64,000 bases of DNA from Ciborinia camelliae (taxonomy: Eukaryota > Ascomycota > Leotiomycetes > Helotiales > Sclerotiniaceae). Under the pieces are notes generated by a model. The model was not told the origin of the DNA and made no database searches. It saw only the letters and a list, made by a program, of their open reading frames with translations. The stretch covers positions 1,647,795 through 1,711,794 of the forward strand of contig JANPYM010000003.1 in NCBI GenBank assembly GCA_025890175.1. The letters run 5' to 3'. Position 1 is the first letter of the stretch. Every line of letters starts with the position of its first letter. The translations under genes and the position numbers were made by a program. This document shows positions 1 through 12,079 of the stretch, piece after piece.

Positions 1-1893
1 CTTTGAAGAAACATCTCTGGTATCAAATACATGGGAGACTGAATTCCATTTAAGCTTCTATCTGCTCATAGACTCGGATTCCAATATCTCTCGCGTCTTA
101 GCTAGTAGTTCTACCGCGGATGAGTTCCCCGGTAGTAATCAAAAAACGAAGATTGCACATGCTTCTATGGGTTTCCGTTTCGATGGCGACTTGCTCGATC
201 GATATTGGACTGGCTATTTCTTAGAGAATGTTCCGGGTCTTCATAAAGTAGACCGGCTGGGTAGATACGAAACGCCTCGACCCATATTTGTGAAGGATGA
301 TAGAGCTCAGCAACAGAGAAGGGTACTTGAATTGCAATTCTTTGATCGAATAGCAAAGCAGATGGTCGAGTGCACAAACGAGATTTTGAAATCGATCAAG
401 GACGGGTTGGGAATAAAACAAGGCGCCCTGTCATCATCCGTCCTCAATAGTGATGATTACTTTACTTCGAGTGCCTTGTGGAACAAATATCAACATATCT
501 TGCAGGTTGTTGAGGAGGAGCTCGAATCTGCAATCCGAGTCATTGAGAAATGGGAAAAGAGGGAAGATGACCGAAAGGCCGAAAGGCCCCGTTGGACTCG
601 AAAAGACAAAACTAAATACCGCGGTTTTATCAATAAATGGGGTGGCTCTACAAGTAGACAAATTGGGGACTTACGCAGCGCCTATAGGAACATTAAATTT
701 TTACGGGAAACTCTTACTAGCAGCCAGGACCAGGTGAGAAGCAATCTTCATACTTTACATCCATTGGATTTGATGTTTGTTCACACGTATTACCCTTGAT
801 CAGTGATCAGAGTATTTAATGGTCCGGTATAGCAGACCAGATCTATAAGATTTCAATATTTGGAAAAGTTGTAAAATTTTGAAAATGATTCGTTTTTTAA
901 ATACATGGGATATCCCAAACTTCATCAAAAGGGACAACAACTGATATTCCAATTTTTGTAAAGATACGCAACGATTTGAGCCTGAAAGGATCCGAAAGGA
1001 TTCGATTTTTCACCTATGTGACTGTGGTATTCCTTCCCCTGGGCTTCGCAACGAGTATCTTCAGCATGAGCGGTGCGCCAGATGGTGTTGTACTTATCAA
1101 TATGACAGCTTGTGCTATTATCGCTCTCTTAATTACAATACTTGTCCTCCTGAACGTCAAACAACTGGCTAGCATCGTCGACGACCTATTCTCAATGTAT
1201 CACAGATGTTCTCGAGCAAAAATAGAACATAGTATAGTAGTCAGTCAGCAAAAGCTGCGGTGGAGCGCTTTGGAAGAGGCTGAAGAGATTGACACAGAGA
1301 AGAAACAAGCCAAGAGTTCAAGAGGCCTTCGAAATAAACAGCGTAGAAAGCTTCTAAGGATCGAGACCTGGACGCTCTTATTTTGGGTCTACTATATCAG
1401 TATAGAGTTTCCAGCTCGCCGAGTTTTACAGGCATCGAATGAGCTGAAAGGCCGGAAGATTACATTCCTCTCATTGGTGCACATCTTGCTTGGGGTTGTG
1501 TTTCTACCGCTGTTCATCGTATCCTGTCTCTTCCAACTTATCATTTACAATGCGGCAGATATTCTTACGGCAGTTTGGGGCAAGTACTGCCTGGATGTTT
1601 GGTAGCCTTGACTGTGCTAACAATTTGTAGAATTCATTGTGTTCCTGCTCACCCCATCACCTGCAGTAATGCAAGATTCGGTTGACAAATACAAGGACCG
1701 ACTTCATCTACTCACATATCTACCAGATGCAGCTCGTCCCATGAAGCTATTGGTCGATAAGCTCAGGGCACGGCGAGAGATTCATGGGAACGAGAAGGAA
1801 TTGGGGGAGAAAGATACCCCTGAAAATAACGACTCAGATATTGAAAGAACAGGAGTGTCGCACGATTCGTTGCAAAATATAAATGAAATATAG
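1..1893 (+). CDS. CorA-like membrane protein, 3' part (5' end outside window)
   Basis: The 5' end lies off the window; the frame is open from base 2. Exons are about 1..733, 964..1579 and 1631..1893, and the phases close exactly. The N-terminal part has the motifs WETEFHLSFY and GFRFDGDLLDRYW, which I associate with a fungal family related to CorA metal transporters. Exon 2 encodes a transmembrane segment with FLPLGFATSIFSM, the position where CorA proteins carry GMN; GMN itself is absent. A second hydrophobic pair lies around 1490-1570 and a charged tail ends the protein. The last intron (1580..1630) works only with a GC donor (GCAAGT) and a GCTAAC branch site; the GT alternatives I tested give early stops. 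By family it is an integral membrane protein, but ion transport is unproven. It is convergent with the next CorA-like gene. Confidence 0.78.
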
Positions 1894-2577
1894 GCAAACA
1901 CGTACTGGAATAAGGGGAATCTAAAACTTTTTTCAAGCTTCGATAGCTTGGATAGTTTCATTTTTGATGTCGCTGCTGATATGATATGGTATACAAATAG
2001 CCGCAAAACCACTTTCTTTCACGCGATCACATCCACAAGACAAAAGATACAGTTATCTAACTAGGTACTTATTTTGTAGCCTTTTCTTTGTGATGATTGT
2101 CTATATAGCCACTTTTCGTTAATTTCTTGGTTAGTCTAATTGAGGTCTTTTCCAGAGTTCCATGTCTCATGAATTTGAGGAAGAGTAAGTCTTGAGAGAT
2201 AGTCAGGATTGTGATATGATAAGGAGACGTTCTTGGGTTTTGGGTGTATTTTATAAAATGACCGTATGTGAGAGAATGAACTAATTTAGGACATTGAAAT
2301 TACTTGGAACAACAAGTTCACTGCAACAGCCAAACTACCTATTCTTAAACATCCACCGCTTTTTCGGACATTGCAAAGTTCACATGGACTATTGGACACC
2401 CCGAGAGGTTGGACTGGAAGGTACAGAGTTTGGTTTCGAATGTTTGGATGGTCGAGTGGGAATGAGTATAGTGAGTGATAGGGTGTTTTATATATATGTG
2501 GTTAAACGCATTGAGCCTTTCTCTTATAACACAACCAAAATACTCCGGCACAGTGGATCGAGTGAGTATTTTCTCCC
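1894..2577. other. 3' intergenic between convergent genes
   Basis: This is the 684-bp spacer between the stops of the two convergent CorA-like genes. It is AT-rich and contains an ACTAGGTACTT motif near 2061. I see no gene. Confidence 0.6.
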
Positions 2578-5500
2578 TCATGGACCCTCGTGCAACAAAA
2601 CGGCATTGTTGTCTTGTCTACGTAGCCTCCGTCTCAAATGTTTGCCCCATGTACTTTTTGTACCTTGTCGCGGCACAGGTTTATTTTCCACACTTGTACT
2701 CACTGATCTAATAATAGACTCAATGTTATTTCGCGGCCGAAATTTCCCAGATATGGCGTTTACATTCCATGCCAAGATGATAGCCGGAACAGAGACAATC
2801 GCGGTTGCACCAACTATTTGCCATATTAGTAGTTGAATTTCTGGGCGTCAGAGATGCTTACAAAGAATGGGAAATAACCACCATGCTTTATACTCAACGT
2901 TGTTGGACTCGTGGGGGAAATCAGATACGTTGAGCGCGAATAGGGATGTGAGGAACGAAAGAGGGAGCTTGATTGGGGGGAAGAATTGTTAGCTACTAGT
3001 GCGTTGATCCGAGCTCCTCCTCTGATCATTGGAGACTTACAAACACAATGGTGATGATAGTGAAAATGAAGATACTGTTGGATTGTCTGGCTGAATCGTA
3101 GGCTTGCAATCGGCCGAATTCTGCCTGTCGCAAGTCGAGAAGGGTATTGATCTTTTGTTTAAGTTAGCTTGGAGTGAAACTTGACTTTATTCCAAAATAT
3201 TCTGACAGGTAACACTTACATAGTTATCTGTCTTGTCTGCCTCGGAGAGCATATCGTCTAGCTCTTTCTTGGCGTCTGTGGGCGTGTATGATTCAAAGTT
3301 CATCAGATCATTCGAGGTAAAAGCTTGCTTCCAAACAATTTCTTGGTCCTCTGCTAAAGACCTTAGTATGTGAAGCTCATCGCGAAGATCTCGTATCGTG
3401 TCAAGAAGCTCGGTCTCAGATGAGATAACGTGATAGCGGTTTGAAGAAGTTGGCTTGTCTGAGGATTTGGAGCTAGAATCTTCACTTGGAAGGTGACCCT
3501 TTTGTTTTTCTGCCTCACGAAGACCCCCGAGAAAATCTCGGAAGAGGGAGGTTTCCTGGTCAGCCTACTCTAGTCTATTAGTTCGAAAGATTGACATCCT
3601 CTTGTGCGAGTATAGTACGAACCACGTCTCTGATCGATTCTCGGAATATCTCGATTGGTCCCTTTGGGTTTTGGTTGGGTACGGCCACAGATTTTTCTAC
3701 GAAGAACCCAGTTGCAACACTAAGAATAAGTTCCATTACGGAGTGCACTGATGTAGCTCGTTCAAATCGGCCTTTAGCCTCGCCATAAAGTATGTTTCTT
3801 AGGGCAGTTTGAAGAAGGTTCCCTGGGGATTCTCGATCAATATTTTTTGGGGACTCTTGATTTGGGTCTTCTGTTGTGGCCGTGATGATTGTCTCTAAAT
3901 GCAAGTCAGTTTGGTAATATTTTGATGTCCTTGGGTACTAATAGTCATACTTTCATCAATTATCCAAACCCAAAGTTGGTTGATCTTGAGAATTTTCTTC
4001 TCTGTCCCTATCTCTTTGAATAGTCGTCAGATTGCGATTTCGTGGTTGTTTTAGTCCTTTTCTTACCTTGTGACTTCGAGCCTTGTTCGTGCTTCCTTTG
4101 CAAGAATTTTGACAGTACTTGGTCGTTGTCTCTCTCGGAGGTATCCATAATGGTTGGGTAGTAATACTGGTCGAGAGTCATGGGCATATGTTTGATATAT
4201 TTCGAGTTGCGTCTGTCGATAGATTCGTCAAACACAGTGGTGGGGACACTGGGAACTGGCTTGTTCTTGGGAGTATAGCTTCCTACGGTAAGATACGGCA
4301 TCTATTCTCGATAAGGTCAAGTAAGTTTTTTGTTGAAAGAAAACGGGGTATCCAATCATCCGGACCAGCATATCAAATTCAAGTTTTCAAGACTTGAATA
4401 ACAACAAATCTTCGTTGACTGCAGTCCAAACTAATAGAAGCCCCAAAAGAGGAAGTGTGCAGTCACGTACATATAGAGCCGTGTAAGGGACATTGTTGGA
4501 CTCCCTTGGTGCCCCGCTTCCATTAATATCATTGTTTGGGTGTTCGGTATGGATATTCTGCTTTTGCTATGGGGTAAAGATGGTGAGCCCTCAAAAGCAT
4601 CGAAAATACGATCAGCAATGTATACATACGACAAATTGAGGCTTCATATAATAGTGTCCTGCGCCTGCCGCCAGTTCGGTCCAGCTTCGGTTAAAGTGCT
4701 TCATTAAAGCCATATGTTCTATTTCCGAACGATTTGAATCATGCGATAGCCGACTCACAAGGTCCTTACAAGATATCATGAGAGGTTTGTAATTATGTGG
4801 GGGTTATATACAACTTACTTGCAGCAGGTGCAACTGTCCATCGTTCATATGTCAACGCTACTCGATCATAAACAGTTACATAACTTGAAAGGGCTTACCT
4901 CATTGACCGGAAGATGAATCCAACGAAGACGAAGCTCACGAGAAGTGCCACTCGAGAATTCTTCATTTTTATCTTGATAATACCCAGATGACGTAGACTC
5001 CGCTGGATGAAAAAAGTTAGATTGTGGAGCTCTGGAGCTGCTTGGAAAGAGTTTATAGTCTTTCCCGCCTCGCTCAAAAGTAGTCTGTCTCAAAGCCTTC
5101 TTCAACAAATATAAATCACGCTGTCTCAAGTCTTCTCTGGCTGTCCTCATTAGGGACTCTGGACCTTCCCCGTAAATTATACGGTGAATACTGGGGTTAT
5201 CATATGGAATGCTAATCGTTTCTCCATCTGAAAGAATGTCGACGATATTCCCTCGAGAATGAGGTGCGGGATCAGGCATATGTTTTACGTTTATTGGAAA
5301 CGTAGGTGTATGATTCTTGTTCGGATTTGCAACGTGGTCAAGCATAGGCGGTGGATGTAGTAGGAGTTCCCGAATGTGAAATCGAACGTCATTGTTCTCG
5401 TATGGACCTTCCACGAGGCTCAAGGCTCTCTCTATTGCACCGCTGGATGAATATCCACCTTTTGACAATAACCACCATACCACAACCGCCCGAGACCCAC

Positions 5501-7665
5501 AAACCGCCCAGTGGAGAGTTGTAAAGTCCTTTTGATCTTTGCCATCTTCCTCAATACAAACTCGTAAGAACTCCGTCAATATGTCTTCGTGTCCGGGTTT
5601 TTCATATCTGGCAAGTAATTCGAGGATTCGATCTGCAGCCTCCGGATACGAGTCTGAAGCTTTTGTAGATGGGTTGAAGTTGTCTAATTTCAGACCAAAA
5701 CAGCTCTTCCAACTGATAATACCCTCTGCTAATAGATATCGTCAGAGGCGAGTCACCTCGACTATTCTGTTCTATAATAGCTTCAACCTTTGCCCATCTT
5801 GCTGCTAGCTCTAACTGTTCTGGCTGCTCTAGATGTTCCGGCTGCCATGGTGGATTTGAGATCATGCCAAGGAGAAACTCTGTGATCTCAAACATACCAT
5901 TGTAGGACGCTATGTGGAGCCATGTGGCCCCTTCTCGGTTCCATTGCAACACTTGTTGGTTGTGATCAATGCATTTGCGAGTCAATGCAAGGGCACCATT
6001 AAACACCGCCCAATACATGACGATTTGAAGCTTTTCTAGTGATTTAAATATATCGTTTCCCAAACCCTTCAACAGTCCGGCCTCAATATCGGGAATTTCA
6101 TCTCTGCGGTCTGTAGAACAACTCACGGCGGGATTTCTGGGGTAGTAATTTTCCGTTGCTAAGATTTCGAGCACAATCTCAATATCATCGTGCCCAACAA
6201 CGGCGGCGCGTAGAGGAGTGATTCCCTCCCTATCACGTACCGTCACATCCGCGCCATTGCTTATGAGAGCTTTCACGTGATCGGGCTCCTTTTTATTGCA
6301 GGCTAGTGCCAGGGCAGTTAGGCCGTGATGGTTCGTTATTGTCATATCGGCTTTCCTTTGCAGCAGCAGCTTCACAACTTGGTTATCTTGCTTACAGCAA
6401 GCCTCCATGAGAACAGTAGTTCCTTCGTGAATTGTCTTCTGATTAATATCGGCACCAAGGTCGAGAAGATATTCAAGATGCTTCGGTCTTTGCTCAAGAC
6501 AGGCTGAGTATAGAGGCGGAAAGCCATAAATGTTGGGTTGATTAATATTTGCACCTGCACCCACTAAGTCGTCGAAAATACACCTGAGCGCATCTGAAAA
6601 TACCTGATTATTAATTATGGCCATATGGAAACAAGTGTTCTTGTATCTTGTATCGGCATCTGAAACTGATGCGCCATGCTTGCGCAGCATTCTGAAGATT
6701 GCTAGGTTCGCATTTATACACGCGATTAAGATGGGAGTGTTAAAATAATTATTGACTTTATGAATATCTGCCCCCTCTTCAAGAAGTATAGCGACAGACT
6801 TAGTTTTGCCATCCCCACAGGCTAAGCTTAGTGGAGAGTTTCCACCCTGCCCTGGCTGGTCAATTTCTGCCCCCGAACTCAACAGCCACTTTACAGTGTC
6901 ATCATGCTCATTCAAACTTGCTAGGTGTAGCGGTGCATTGAGATGATTGTTCTTCGCATTGATATGCTTCTGTGAACCTCGTTCCCAAAGAAGCCTCAGG
7001 ATCTCCAGCCTGCCATACATGGACGCGGTGTGGAATGCTGTGTTACCAGAATTATCTCGCAGGCTATAGTTGGCTGATGCGTCCAAAAGGCAAGCGACAG
7101 TATCTTTTCTGCCATATCTGCACGCCAAGTGCAATGGACTTGACCCGTCTTGGTCTTCTTGATCGACATTCGGGCATCTGGAAAGAAGTCGATCCATACT
7201 GGCTTTGGGGCCATATCTGGCAGCTAGATGCAGTACCGTACCGCCAATGAGGGGAATATGTGCGTGTACATCCGCGTTGTGTTCCAGCAAAAGCTCCACG
7301 ATTGAACTTTCACTTAGCGCCGCCGCGAGATGCAATGCAGTGACGTTGAGCATCACGGTCTGGCCGTTCTCGGTGAATTCATAATCCATGAGTATCTCAA
7401 GTAGATCATCTCTGGAGTCTAGAAGTCTTTTCAATTCGTCGAGATTATTATCCCTTATAGCATTCTCGAGTAGCTCCGCTGTGAAATCACCCAAATCTGA
7501 GGAATGGTCATCGCTGGAGGCAACACTATCGTCATCGTGAACGAGCTCTGCTGTGGAACCACCCGCATCTGAGGAATCGCCATCGCTGGAGGCAACACCA
7601 TCATCACCATGAACAAGCGATGTTGTAGAAAGGCTGTTGTCATCTGGTACACATACAGTTGCCAT
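2578..7665 (-). CDS. Ankyrin-repeat / CorA-like membrane fusion protein
   Basis: Starts at ATG 7665. Exons: 7665..4899, 4833..4819, 4764..4630, 4566..4471, 4301..4067, 4001..3951, 3894..3623, about 3564..3220 (its upstream donor is uncertain), 3151..3041, 2967..2862, 2813..2578. Once one extra base near 5655-5665 is discounted, the exons sum to 1455 codons plus stop. Residues about 60-500 hold roughly a dozen ankyrin repeats. A linker with conserved blocks follows (LHWAVCGSRAVVVWWLLSKG, FHIRELLLHPPPMLDHVANP, LRWIHLP, YYMKP, LTLDQYYYP, QLWVWIIDE). The C-terminus has two membrane segments, the first being FLPLSFLTSLFAL, typical of fungal CorA-like proteins but without GMN. Inference: a membrane-anchored protein with a cytosolic ankyrin scaffold; substrate unknown. 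Oddities: a 15-nt exon, a frame break and a duplicated 72-bp unit at the N-terminus. Confidence 0.8.
7472..7615 (-). repeat. Two 72-bp tandem units in the ankyrin-CorA N-terminus
   Basis: Units 7472..7543 and 7544..7615 are near-identical and in frame. They encode two 24-residue Asp/Ser-rich copies (HDDDSVASSDDHSSD versus HGDDGVASSDGDSSD) ahead of the ankyrin repeats. Confidence 0.8.
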
Positions 7666-8448
7666 GATTATTCTAAGTATTTATTAGTAATGGCAGCAGC
7701 TAGGCATAAAACCCACAAGTAACGAAAAAAAGACACCTACTTATCTCGATGATTACTTTAATGGCGCGGCCCAGGATTAAATGAAATATGGATTTTCCAG
7801 AGTAATTCTTGTAGTCAATGTATGGCGATTACCACTAGAAGACCAGGAAAATCAGTAATTGCTTAATTCAAAAAGTGATTTTGGAGGACAATGAAGAACT
7901 AAAGCTGCTTTAGAAAATCAAAGGGATGTATTTGAGAAAAAGAAAAAGTAGAGAGGAAGAGGAGGAGGGTTTGAGATGGGGAATAGAATTGAGTGTGAAA
8001 GTGGTATAAAATTATGAATCGATTGTCTAGGAAGAGCCCTCTGCGCTGCGCTGGCACCATACTGTCACGGTAGCATTCTTTCGCTAGCACTTCTATATTT
8101 GGGGGGAGCGCATAAGCGGAAAAGAACTATATGTCTTCCACCCCTGCCTGCCGCTGATCGATATTTATTATGGTCTCTACCCCGCAACGGGATAAATAGT
8201 TTTGCATGGCAAACAACGCACCAGTTTTGCTGGCAACTGCATTGAGGCGACTTTCAGCTTCGTAGAGATAGATCGTACATCTTTCTGCATTAGCAACCCC
8301 TACATACTCTCTAGTCTCCCTTTTTCAACCAATCATCCTTTCATAAGAAGCAAATGTTTCAATCAAAATCAAAATAAATATGGTATCATCGAGCATCCCC
8401 TCCCTTCCTTTTCACACAAAATACAACCCCCCCATTAGCGCCTCTACT
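7666..8448. other. Intergenic: upstream of ankyrin-CorA, downstream of DUR3
   Basis: About 780 bp holding the promoter side of the ankyrin-CorA gene and the 3' side of the urea transporter gene. Short open frames here show no recognisable domain. I see no gene. Confidence 0.5.
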
Positions 8449-10679
8449 CTACTGAGCAGTAACCACACTCTTTTCCGCAATCTCCTTCTCACCACCTACA
8501 ACTGGCGGCGTCTCGGTCCCTTCATCCTTCACTCCCTCCATATACGTGGCTTCCGGTCTATGATGTCTGCTTGGATGTTGTTTCCCGGTAATATCCAAAT
8601 AGATGGCCTTCGCCGTCCTCACCAAAGAACGTCTCCCCTCGAACACGGGGTAAACACCCACCGCCAACAAGCTGCCTATTAACCAAATAATGCCCACCAC
8701 AACCCAGCCTGTGAAGAACTTCTCGGAGAATATATAGCCGCTGCCATACATAGGCATTGGCCATAATATTAATAATGCGAGAGTCAAGATGATGGTCATA
8801 CCCTTGGCAATTTTCGACGCCCGTAGAAGTTTCGTTTGTTCGAGTGCTTCTTCTGCAGCCGAGTTGCGCGATTCGCCAGGTACGAGTTCGAGGTCTATAT
8901 TCGCTGCGTCTGCTAAATCATGATCATCGCCTCTGCGGATCTCAGCCATGGATTTCCAGTCGTATTTATCCCAACCAAATATCAGGGTGAAGAGGGGCGT
9001 GAAGATGAATGGGGAAAGAAGAGCCATGACGTTTCCTGCCAACATGGGATTGTTAGAGCCGGTGCAATCGACGGCGAGGGAACCACATTCTTTTTTGGCA
9101 GTGACGAGCCAGGTTATGAGAGCGCAGATGAGGCCTAGAGGAGGAGTGAGTGTGGCGGCCCAGCGGTTATGGCCAGCCCACATGATTGTTAGGGTTGCGG
9201 GAATGACGGCCGAGGAAATGATTACGCCCATCATTAGGTAGAGGTAACCCATGGAGATACCAGCATAATATAAACCGGTTGAGAAAGCAGCCATGAAGAG
9301 GCCAAAGCCAATGACCATTGCGTGACTCATATAAATCAATCTTCTTCCACTTGCGCCGGGGTTGAAATATGTTTGGTAGATATCATATGTAAAGATTGAG
9401 GAGACTGCGATTAGCTCTGCAGATGTTGCGGATGTAACGGCCATGAAGACAATCAAAAGTGTGGCGACTGCACCACCACTTCCAAGAAGAGCAACAGCAG
9501 CATATGGAAGTACGAGGCCGGCTGAAACATCAGCAGGATCCATACGATTGGGATATGTTGGAAACACGGGGTTGCCTTCGAGAGCAATGGCCGCTAGACC
9601 CATGGTAGTAGCGCACAACCATGGAATGGCAAACCAAGAGATTCCACCCATGATATACCCCGGAAGGGCATGAACTGGAGATGCGGCAATAGCTTTATTG
9701 TAGTATCCGTTATCCAAGAATACTGTTCCAAAATTTCCAACGATATTGATGACGAAAAAGATGGCACCATCTGAAGATTTCATGGTGAGATAGCTGCCTC
9801 CCGAGTTACCTTCGACGGGATGATCGGCAGCTGCTTTGAGCAGGAGATCAAATACTGCTTTTGGTGATCCGAGAACGTCGCTTGTTGCGTAGGTGGTGAA
9901 TGCGAAGATTAGGATGATAATCAGAAGCATAAAAGTGTGTACCCAGTCTGTGAGAAAAGTGGCTTTAATGCCACCGAACATAGTGTACATGACGACACCG
10001 AGTGGGAGGAGGAAACAGGCTGTATAATGTAAGTAGTTGGTCATAGTGTTTCATATGGTTCTCTTACCAGCAGCTGTAGGCATCCCTGTCAAGGAAGATA
10101 CCACAGCAGAACCACCCGTCAGAAGCATTGCAGTAACAAGAATATTGGTCATCAAACCGAAGATTGTAAAAACTATATGGGCATGTACACCATATCTAGC
10201 TTTAATAACCTCGAGGAAAGTCTAGACCCCATCAGTATGTTTTTATTCCCATTGAATTGGCCAAACTTACATGAGCATTTGGTGCTCTTCTCTTCAACTC
10301 AATGGCAATAGTCGCAAACAATAAAATCTGAACCGTAGCTCCAGATGCATACCAAAAAGGTCCAGAAACACCATATTTGTATGCAACACCAGAACTTTGC
10401 AGTAATGTGGCAGCCCAAGTCCATGAAGATACCACCGCAGATGCGACTAGTCCCGATTTTACTGTTCTTCCAGCTGTGCTAAACATTTCTGACGTTTGTA
10501 ATTCATGATTATATCGTTTGAGGATCCATGTTACGAGGATCTAGTTGGCTCAAAAGTTAGTTCAAGACTCAAATGCAGCAAACGGGCATAAAACTTACCA
10601 TGCCAAATGCAAATACAGCTCCCAGACCAAGGACAATCCCATATCCCCAGCCGGAGCTGAGTGGAGGTGCGATTGACAT
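8449..10679 (-). CDS. DUR3: Urea active transporter, DUR3 type (sodium:solute symporter family)
   Basis: Exons 10679..10601 region (10679..10599), 10540..10271, 10221..10068 and 10019..8449 give 691 residues, the usual DUR3 length. The start [20 protein letters not shown] was preferred over an upstream in-frame ATG because DUR3 proteins begin with this type of sequence directly before TM1. The protein is strongly hydrophobic, with about 15 membrane segments. SSS-family features include [36 protein letters not shown] and [24 protein letters not shown] hydrophilic loop and a polar C-terminal tail follow. By family it imports urea with protons across the plasma membrane, feeding urea amidolyase or urease. 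All introns have GTAAGT/GTAAGA donors. GATA motifs upstream suggest nitrogen catabolite control (inference). Confidence 0.93.
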
Positions 10680-10852
10680 ATTTCCTGAAGGGATATACTC
10701 AACTTCAACAATAGACAAAATGCGGTGTTCACAAAGGAAGGTCAATCGGAATCTACAAATGTCACACAAGAGGGGACAGAGCTGTATATTATATCATATC
10801 ATATTAGGTACATGAAGATATGCAACTGGGGTAGTACTTGCTGGGGGGTACT

Positions 10853-11156
10853 GATAACCGTGGACTTATGGGAGAAAAGAGCATAGCTGAAAAAGAAGGC
10901 GCAATATAATACGTCCGTACTTTTTTACCTTACATGAATTGTTCACCATATAATGGATAAGAAGTAGGAATGAGAAGGGTAGCTATCACCTCCGCAACTT
11001 GAAGTAGGTATGTAGATAAGCTTTGAATAATAGTAATAATAGTAATTTGATCAAATAAAACATATAGAAATTCACCTCACTAATAAACCCTTGCTTATCT
11101 GACTGCATCATCGGGAGAGCTTAGACATTTTGGGGGTTAAGCGATCTGTACGATAA
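10853..11156. promoter_or_regulatory. Cluster of GATA motifs upstream of DUR3
   Basis: GATAA or GATAAG cores occur at 10853, 10956, 11015 and 11152 on the plus strand, and CTTATCT (AGATAAG on the minus strand) at 11094. Fungal urea permeases are commonly controlled by AreA/NIT2-type GATA factors. The sites are seen directly; their use is inferred. Confidence 0.5.
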
Positions 11157-11168
11157 CCAAAAAGATTA

Positions 11169-11436
11169 CATCCGTATTCATAACTAATGTCCAAATCACG
11201 TTTTTTCGTGCTTTGCCCATTTCAACCACCTTTAGTTTAACAACGACGCAATTAAAATAATTCGAAACTGGTATGGATATTGTAATAGTTGAGATTCCAA
11301 CTATACTCAAAAGATCTTGAAATTTGAAGCTATAATGCTTAAGCTCAGGGTGGTTGAAATATTCCGATTCATCGATTTTAGCAGAGTTCGTTGGGTGAAA
11401 AAATCACGTTTTAGACACTAGTTATGAATAGCGGCG
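11169..11436. mobile_element. MITE-like inverted-repeat element, TA-flanked (Tc1/mariner type?)
   Basis: A 268-bp element has long imperfect terminal inverted repeats. The left end reads CATCCGTATTCATAACTAAT; the reverse complement of the right end reads CGCCGCTATTCATAACTAGT. The similarity continues inward through an AAAACGTGATTTTTT-like block and TTTCAACCACC. Both ends abut TA (11167-11168 and 11437-11438). There is no coding capacity. Superfamily is inferred from the TA only. Confidence 0.6.
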
Positions 11437-12079
11437 TAACCCTAACATATAATTGGTTGTTGATGGATTGATAAGGGGCCAGTTCTTAAAAGCCATCGAT
11501 AAGGAAATTGAAGCTGATGAAACAGAAAATGAAAAAAATAAAGGTCCAGCCAGGGAAAAGGCTTAAGTCAGAGTTAGACAGTGAGATCGAGCGGGGTACA
11601 TAGGATCGGAGAACGAGGACAGGGTGTTCTCCAAAATACTGGTATTACAGCGCGAGGAGGAGGAGCATGGGGCATGGAGCTTGAGTATAGGGTTGTACAT
11701 ACAGTAGAATTGAGTAGACTGTTTGCACGTGACCTACTTCGATTGACGTCAACGCCAATATCACGTATCGAGGGGATTCCTTAAAATGTCAATTTTTGAA
11801 GACATAAATTTCGATATACTCTAATTCATTTTAAAAGGTTGAGAGTTTATAAGAAGTATATCACGTGCACTTGAACTAACGTATTGATGTCGGAAAAGTT
11901 GAGCTGACATACATGAATTGACGGTAAAATTTGAGTTGATGGTTTAGGGCGGTAGATGAATTAAGGAGTACATGAAAACATTTAATTGCATTTGATTACT
12001 TTCATGAATATCCATGGCTAGGTAGTATATCCCCCATTATTATTCTACTTCTATGTATTTGGCTTCAAATGGCGCACTC
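11437..12079. other. Intergenic
   Basis: AT-rich spacer between the MITE and the 3' end of the 12080..13105 gene. A 67-codon open frame at 11581..11784 has no support as a gene. Confidence 0.5.

Noticed and set aside
2294..2836. 180-codon plus-strand open frame
   Set aside because: It overlaps the antisense of the last exon of the ankyrin-CorA gene, lacks an ATG at its start and shows no domain.
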